From: Sinorhizobium garamanticum
GTDB lineage: Bacteria > Pseudomonadota > Alphaproteobacteria > Rhizobiales > Rhizobiaceae
NCBI RefSeq assembly: GCF_029892065.1
Contig: NZ_CP120373.1
Coordinates: 2,239,001-2,303,000, forward strand
Direction: 5' to 3'
DNA length: 64,000 bases
A program made the translations under genes and the position numbers. Numbering within the stretch: position 1 is the first letter of the stretch; each line of letters starts with the position of its first letter. The notes beneath the pieces are model-generated. The model was not told the origin of the DNA, ran no database searches, and saw only the letters and a list, made by a program, of their open reading frames with translations. Below are positions 60,141-64,000 of this stretch, piece by piece.

Positions 60141-60991
60141 GACGCGAACCGCCCCAGACCATCGGCGACTACGCGCCGCTCCTTTTCCCCGCGGCGATGC
60201 TCACGATCTTCTTCGTCGTGCCCTTCGGTACGATGATCGCCGTAAGCTTCTTCCAGCGCCAGCAGGGCGGCTTCTATACGCCGGCCTTCGTCTACGACAA
60301 TTACGCCCGCTTTCTTTCGGCCTTCTTCGGCGGCGTGCTGGGCTTTTCGCTCATGATGGCGATCGCCGTTGCCATCTGCTGCGTCGTCCTGGCGCTGCCC
60401 TTCACCTACATGCTGACGCGGATGGCGCGCAGTGTGCAGGTCGTCTGGCTCGTTGCGCTGCTTTCGGTGCTTTCGCTTTCCGAGGTCATCATCGGTTTCG
60501 CCTGGTCGACGCTCCTCTCGCGCACGGCCGGGATCACCAACATCCTTGTTGCGCTCGGCCTTATGGGCGAGGCCAAGGCGCTGACCCCGAGCTTTGCGGC
60601 GGTGCTGACGGGCATGGTCTATCAGGCCTTCCCTTATACGGTACTTGTATTGTTCCCCGCGCTCATCCGACTCGATCCGACCTTGACCGAGGCCGCGCGA
60701 ACGCTTGGAGCCTCGCCGCTCAAGGCCTTCTTCACCGTCGTCGTTCCGGCGCTCAGGAATACGATCGTTGCGACGCTGATCATGGTCTTCATCTTCGCGC
60801 TCGGTTCCTATCTGCTGCCGCAGCTCCTTGGCCGGCCACAGCACTGGACGCTGTCGGTGCTGATCACCGACCAGGCGATCTACCAGTCGAACATGCCTTT
60901 CGCCGCGGCGATGGCGGTGTTCCTCGTGCTGGTGACGCTCGGGCTGGTCGCCTTGACGGTGATTGCGGGACGCAAGGGAGAGGCGGCATGA
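60137..60991 (+). CDS. PotB-type ABC transporter, permease
   Basis: 284 residues from the ATG at 60137, overlapping the ATPase stop by 4 nt. Six membrane helices, starting LLFPAAMLTIFFVVPFGTMIAVSFF; the EAA loop reads LTEAARTLGASPLKAFFTVVVPAL. It is one of the two membrane subunits forming the translocation path, paired with the next gene, with which it overlaps by 4 nt. Confidence 0.92.
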   Translation: MRREPPQTIGDYAPLLFPAAMLTIFFVVPFGTMIAVSFFQRQQGGFYTPAFVYDNYARFLSAFFGGVLGFSLMMAIAVAICCVVLALPFTYMLTRMARSVQVVWLVALLSVLSLSEVIIGFAWSTLLSRTAGITNILVALGLMGEAKALTPSFAAVLTGMVYQAFPYTVLVLFPALIRLDPTLTEAARTLGASPLKAFFTVVVPALRNTIVATLIMVFIFALGSYLLPQLLGRPQHWTLSVLITDQAIYQSNMPFAAAMAVFLVLVTLGLVALTVIAGRKGEAA

Positions 60992-61788
60992 CGTCGATTT
61001 TCCGCAAGTTCTATTTCTTCCTGATCGCGCTCTTCCTCGCGCTGCCGCTGATCGTGGTTGCCGGCGTGTCGATCAACGAAAAGCAGACGCTCGCTTTCCC
61101 GCCGCAGGGCTTTTCGACATCCTGGTATGGCGAGATCTTCCTGAACCCAGAATGGCGAAACGCGCTGATGGCCTCGGTCACACTCGCCGTGCTTTCGGCA
61201 GCCCTTGCCGTCGCCATCGCCTTGCCGCTTGCCTGGTTCCTCTGGCGGCGGATAGCGCCCTGGGCCAACATCTTCCAGCTTCTGGGCGTCGCACCCTTCA
61301 CGCTGCCGCCGGTCATCACGGCGCTCGGGCTTCTCACCTTCTGGGCGACCGCCGGGTTCTACGGGCAGCCCTGGACGGCAGTCGTCAGCCACGCGATCTT
61401 CTTCGTAACGCTGCCGCTCGTCACCTTGTCCCTCGGCTTCACGTCGATCGATCGTTCGCTGGTCGAGGCGGCCTCGACCATGGGCGCGGACGAGCGCATG
61501 GTGTTCCGCACCGTGGTGCTGCCGCTGATCCTGCCCTACATCGTCTCGGGCTATGCCTTTGCCTTCGTGCTCTCGCTCAATGAATATATCGTCGCCTACA
61601 TGACCGTCGGCTTCACCATGGAGACGCTGCCGATCAAGATCTTCAATGCGCTGCGCTACGGCTACACGCCGACCATGGCCTCGGTGACGATCCTCTTCGT
61701 CACGACCGCCGCGATCATCTTCGGCCTCGTCGCCCGGTTCGGGGACCTGCCGAAGCTGCTCGGCGCCATGTCATCGGATGGTAAATGA
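60988..61788 (+). CDS. PotC-type ABC transporter, permease
   Basis: 266 residues from the ATG at 60988 (AGGGAGAGG upstream, 4-nt overlap). Membrane helices begin FYFFLIALFLALPLIVVAGV; the EAA loop is LVEAASTMGADERMVFRTVVLPLILP. Late FAFVLSLNEYIVAYM is characteristic of PotC. It forms the heterodimeric pore with the upstream permease. Overlaps the nitrilase-family gene by 4 nt. Confidence 0.92.
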   Translation: MTSIFRKFYFFLIALFLALPLIVVAGVSINEKQTLAFPPQGFSTSWYGEIFLNPEWRNALMASVTLAVLSAALAVAIALPLAWFLWRRIAPWANIFQLLGVAPFTLPPVITALGLLTFWATAGFYGQPWTAVVSHAIFFVTLPLVTLSLGFTSIDRSLVEAASTMGADERMVFRTVVLPLILPYIVSGYAFAFVLSLNEYIVAYMTVGFTMETLPIKIFNALRYGYTPTMASVTILFVTTAAIIFGLVARFGDLPKLLGAMSSDGK

Positions 61789-62570
61789 TGAAGCTTGCCG
61801 CTTTGCAGATGAAATCCGTTGGCGGTGACACCGCCGCCAATCTCGGCCGGATCGGCGGAGCGGCGGCGGAGGCTTCGCTCCAGGGTGCGACGTTGCTGGT
61901 CACGCCCGAGCTCGGCATTACCGGCTATGGTGCCGGCGATGTGATCCGTGACATCGCCGAGCCCGCCGACGGCCCGATCGTGCGGCGACTGCAGCAGATT
62001 TCGGCCGAGGCCGGCATTGCGATCATCGCCGGCTTCGCCGAGCGCGAGGGCGATGCCGTCTACAACAGCGCCGTCTATGTCGACGGTGACGCTGCCCCAA
62101 CAGTCTATCGCAAGTCGCATCTCTATGGCGACTACGAGCGTTCGCTGTTCACGCCGGCGGAACCGTCGACGCGGCTCTTCGAACACGAGGGCGTCAGGTG
62201 CGGCATGCTGATCTGCTACGACGTCGAGTTTCCGGAAAACGTCCGCCGGCTCGCGCTTGCCGGCGCTGATGCAGTACTGGTGCCGACGGCGCTGCCGGCC
62301 GGCTGGTCGGGAACCTTTATCGCCGATCACATGATCCAGACAAGGGCGTTCGAGAACCAGCTTTTCGTCGCCTACATCAATCATTGCGGTTCCGATGCGA
62401 TTTTTTCCTTCGCCGGTTCGTCGCGCATCGCCTCGCCGGACGGGCAGCTCCTGGCAAAAGCCAATTCCGCAGACGAGACCCTGATCTTCGCCGAGATCGA
62501 TCCGGAGCTGTTTGCCATTTCGCGGTCGGAGAATACCTATCTCAGAGACCTGCAGCGTCCGCGCCGCTAG
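61785..62570 (+). CDS. Carbon-nitrogen hydrolase (nitrilase-superfamily amidase)
   Basis: 261 residues from the ATG at 61785 (the ATG at 61788 is equally possible). The catalytic triad is complete: Glu in VTPELGITGYG, Lys in YRKSHLYGDYE, Cys in MLICYDVEFPE. Members hydrolyse amides (deaminated glutathione, N-carbamoylputrescine, omega-amides). Its ATGA overlap with the PotC-type permease makes it the last gene of the importer operon, and implies that the imported molecule carries an amide or carbamoyl bond. The substrate is unknown. Confidence 0.9.
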   Translation: MMKLAALQMKSVGGDTAANLGRIGGAAAEASLQGATLLVTPELGITGYGAGDVIRDIAEPADGPIVRRLQQISAEAGIAIIAGFAEREGDAVYNSAVYVDGDAAPTVYRKSHLYGDYERSLFTPAEPSTRLFEHEGVRCGMLICYDVEFPENVRRLALAGADAVLVPTALPAGWSGTFIADHMIQTRAFENQLFVAYINHCGSDAIFSFAGSSRIASPDGQLLAKANSADETLIFAEIDPELFAISRSENTYLRDLQRPRR

Positions 62571-62661
62571 GTCGTTCGTCTTTAGAGAACAATCTGTTCG
62601 CGTCGTTTCCTCTTTCTGAAGTGACCGGGCCGACCGATATTGTGCTCAACGAAATGCCCGC

Positions 62662-62717
62662 CTTACGGCGCCGCGCGTCTTATCAGACGCGCAAGGGCCA
62701 CCGTAACGCATTGAACT
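62662..62717 (-). repeat. RIME1-like repeat (second half, reverse orientation)
   Basis: GGCGCCGCGCGTCTTATCAGACGCGCAAGG and CGTAACGCATTGAACT, i.e. the second palindrome in reverse, read in two parts. It ends 10 bp before the dioxygenase start, which carries its own GGAGG. Confidence 0.75.
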
Positions 62718-62727
62718 GGAGGCAATC

Positions 62728-63681
62728 ATGAGCTTGCAACTGACCGGCATCCACCATCTCACGGCAATCACGGCCAATGCGCCAAAAAACCTGCACTTCT
62801 ACACCCAGACGCTCGGGCTGAGGCTGGTCAAGAAAACCGTCAATCAGGACGACACGACCGCCTATCATCTCTTCTATGCCGACGGACAGGCAACGCCCGG
62901 CACCGACCTGACGTTCTTCGACTGGCCGGTTGGCCGAGAGGGACGCGGCACGCACAGCATCTCGCGCACCGGCCTCCGGGTCGGCAGCGCCGAAAGTGTG
63001 AGATGGTGGAAGCGCCGGTTTACCGAACTGGACGTGTCCGCCGGTGAGGTCACGGAAATCGACGGGCGGACTTCGGTCGACTTCGAGGATGGCGAAGGCC
63101 AGCGCTTCCGGCTTCTGGACGATGGCGAACTTGCGCCGTCCCATCCCTGGGAAAGGAGCCCGGTTCCCGCCGAGCATCAGATCAAGGGCCTCGGTCCGAT
63201 CACGATCAGCGTGCCGGATATCACCAACACGGCGCTGGTGCTCACGCACGTCATGAACATGACCGACGTGCGCGCCTACGCCGCGCCCGATGGCGTCGGC
63301 GAAGTGCATGTCTTCTCGATGGGCGAGGGCGGTCCCGCGGCCGAGTTGCATGTCGCGGTCCAACCGGGCCTGCCACCGGCTCGCCAGGGCGCGGGCGGCG
63401 TGCACCATGTCGCCTTCCGCACGCCGGACGTGGATCAGTTGCATCAGTGGACGGAACGGCTGAACGGCTTCCGCTTGCCGTCGAGCGGCGAGGTCGAGCG
63501 CTTCTATTTTCGCTCGCTCTATTTCCGCGAGCCGAACGGCATCCTGTTCGAGATTGCGACCGACGGCCCCGGCTTTGCCGTGGACGAACCGATGGAAACG
63601 CTCGGCGAAAGCCTTTCGCTGCCGCCGTTCCTGGAGTCTAAGCGGGCCCAGATCGAGGCAGGATTGAAGCCGTTGGAGTAA
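62728..63681 (+). CDS. VOC-family ring-cleavage dioxygenase (glyoxalase/bleomycin resistance fold)
   Basis: 317 residues with GGAGG upstream. Two VOC modules: the first starts [29 protein letters not shown], the second [23 protein letters not shown], with metal ligands His in GIHHLTAI, His in GGVHHVAF and Glu in [11 protein letters not shown]. The pattern matches the MhqO/MhqA-like dioxygenases linked to hydroquinone and quinone detoxification. It is followed by an NADPH-dependent FMN reductase-type gene, fitting a quinone/electrophile response. A rho-independent terminator follows the stop. Confidence 0.9.
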   Translation: MSLQLTGIHHLTAITANAPKNLHFYTQTLGLRLVKKTVNQDDTTAYHLFYADGQATPGTDLTFFDWPVGREGRGTHSISRTGLRVGSAESVRWWKRRFTELDVSAGEVTEIDGRTSVDFEDGEGQRFRLLDDGELAPSHPWERSPVPAEHQIKGLGPITISVPDITNTALVLTHVMNMTDVRAYAAPDGVGEVHVFSMGEGGPAAELHVAVQPGLPPARQGAGGVHHVAFRTPDVDQLHQWTERLNGFRLPSSGEVERFYFRSLYFREPNGILFEIATDGPGFAVDEPMETLGESLSLPPFLESKRAQIEAGLKPLE

Positions 63682-63685
63682 TTGC

Positions 63686-63721
63686 AAAGAAAGCCGGGGC
63701 GTTGTTCCGGCTTTCTTTTTG
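63686..63721 (+). terminator. Rho-independent terminator of the dioxygenase gene
   Basis: Stem AAAGAAAGCCGG / CCGGCTTTCTTT with loop GGCGTTGTT, followed by TTG. It lies 5 nt after the dioxygenase stop and also reads as a terminator-like stem on the other strand. Confidence 0.85.
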
Positions 63722-63789
63722 TCCTTTGACCGCTAGTTCTAGTGAGGAGGGGCGACCGCTCACGCACAGACAAGAGGAAAAGAGCATTC

Positions 63790-64000
63790 ATGACGAAGAT
63801 ACTCGGCATATCGGGCAGTCTGCGGAAGGCTTCCTTCAATACGGCGTTGCTGAAGGCGGCAAAGTCCGTCGCGCCTACCGAAATCGAGTTCGAGACCGCG
63901 ACGCTGCACGGCATTCCGCTTTACGATGGCGATGTCGAGGCTGAAAGCGGCATCCCGGCCCCGGTGGCCGATCTCAAACAGAAGATCATGGCGGCGGACG
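63790..64000 (+). CDS. NADPH-dependent FMN reductase / quinone reductase (partial, N-terminal 70 residues)
   Basis: The frame runs from the ATG at 63790 off the right window edge. The N-terminal flavodoxin-like motif GISGSLRKASFNTALLKAA binds FMN phosphate, followed by ATLHGIPLYDGDVEAESGIP. The family reduces FMN, quinones or chromate with NADPH. The gene sits 70 bp after the terminator and probably has its own promoter. Full-length function cannot be assessed. Confidence 0.88.
   Translation, partial: MTKILGISGSLRKASFNTALLKAAKSVAPTEIEFETATLHGIPLYDGDVEAESGIPAPVADLKQKIMAAD

Overview
The window reads as DNA from a fast-growing rhizobium, most likely Sinorhizobium/Ensifer. Gene density and GC are high, coding style is alphaproteobacterial, and copies of a ~100-bp two-palindrome intergenic element recur (intact or partial near 4.84, 6.81, 16.76, 26.16, 27.62, 28.15, 30.22, 43.36, 58.99 and 62.66 kb). 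This element matches what I know as RIME1 (Rhizobium-specific intergenic mosaic element). No rRNA, tRNA, replication origin, CRISPR array, transposase or phage module was seen. The content (transporters, catabolic operons, a spare terminal oxidase) suits a chromid or megaplasmid, but that is inference.

Layout. 0-4.8 kb: two divergent GlxA-type AraC regulators, the first cut by the window edge, then a 991-residue protein fusing a phosphoserine-aminotransferase-like half to a D-3-phosphoglycerate-dehydrogenase-like half. 4.8-14.2 kb: a less GC-rich block with two membrane-anchored SGNH-hydrolase-like proteins, an unknown protein, a NarL-type two-component pair, and an SxtJ-like / DUF5989-like / NodU-type carbamoyltransferase operon. 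14.2-21.4 kb: a ribitol utilisation locus (LacI regulator, ABC importer, ribitol 2-dehydrogenase, D-ribulokinase). 21.5-24.4 kb: a luciferase-like monooxygenase, a class III nucleotide cyclase and an SRPBCC protein. 24.5-29.0 kb: an ECF sigma / anti-sigma pair among three genes (S8 protease, an Asn-Ser repeat secreted protein, an unknown protein) that share a GGAAT-N16-CGTT promoter. 29.3-31.5 kb: glutathione synthetase and a serine hydrolase, with repeats between. 31.5-36.5 kb: a six-gene aa3-type oxidase operon with its own cytochrome c and two subunit III genes. 36.7-42.9 kb: a GntR-controlled operon joining a trans-sulfuration PLP enzyme to a CUT1 sugar-type importer. 43.1-62.6 kb: an amine/polyamine region with an M24 peptidase and its XRE-cupin regulator, a GntR regulator divergent from a gamma-glutamylamide synthetase and oxidase, a degenerate transglutaminase-like protein, an MBL hydrolase, an aldehyde dehydrogenase, an EamA exporter, an aminotransferase, a LysR regulator divergent from a ureohydrolase, and a PotDABC-type importer with a nitrilase-family amidase. 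62.7-64.0 kb: a VOC-family dioxygenase and a truncated NADPH-dependent FMN reductase.

How the parts work together. The ribitol locus is a complete uptake-to-pathway unit (ribitol to D-ribulose to D-ribulose-5-phosphate). The amine region contains import, amidine hydrolysis, gamma-glutamylation, oxidation and aldehyde oxidation steps under separate regulators. The strongest candidates for poorly described biology are the carbamoyltransferase/SxtJ/DUF5989 operon beside two SGNH proteins and a sensor pair, the compact ECF regulon with matching promoters, and the aminotransferase-dehydrogenase fusion. Intergenic repeats also appear to have been drafted into coding sequence (the C-terminus of one SGNH protein) and to separate the binding-protein gene from the ATPase gene in two unrelated importer operons.
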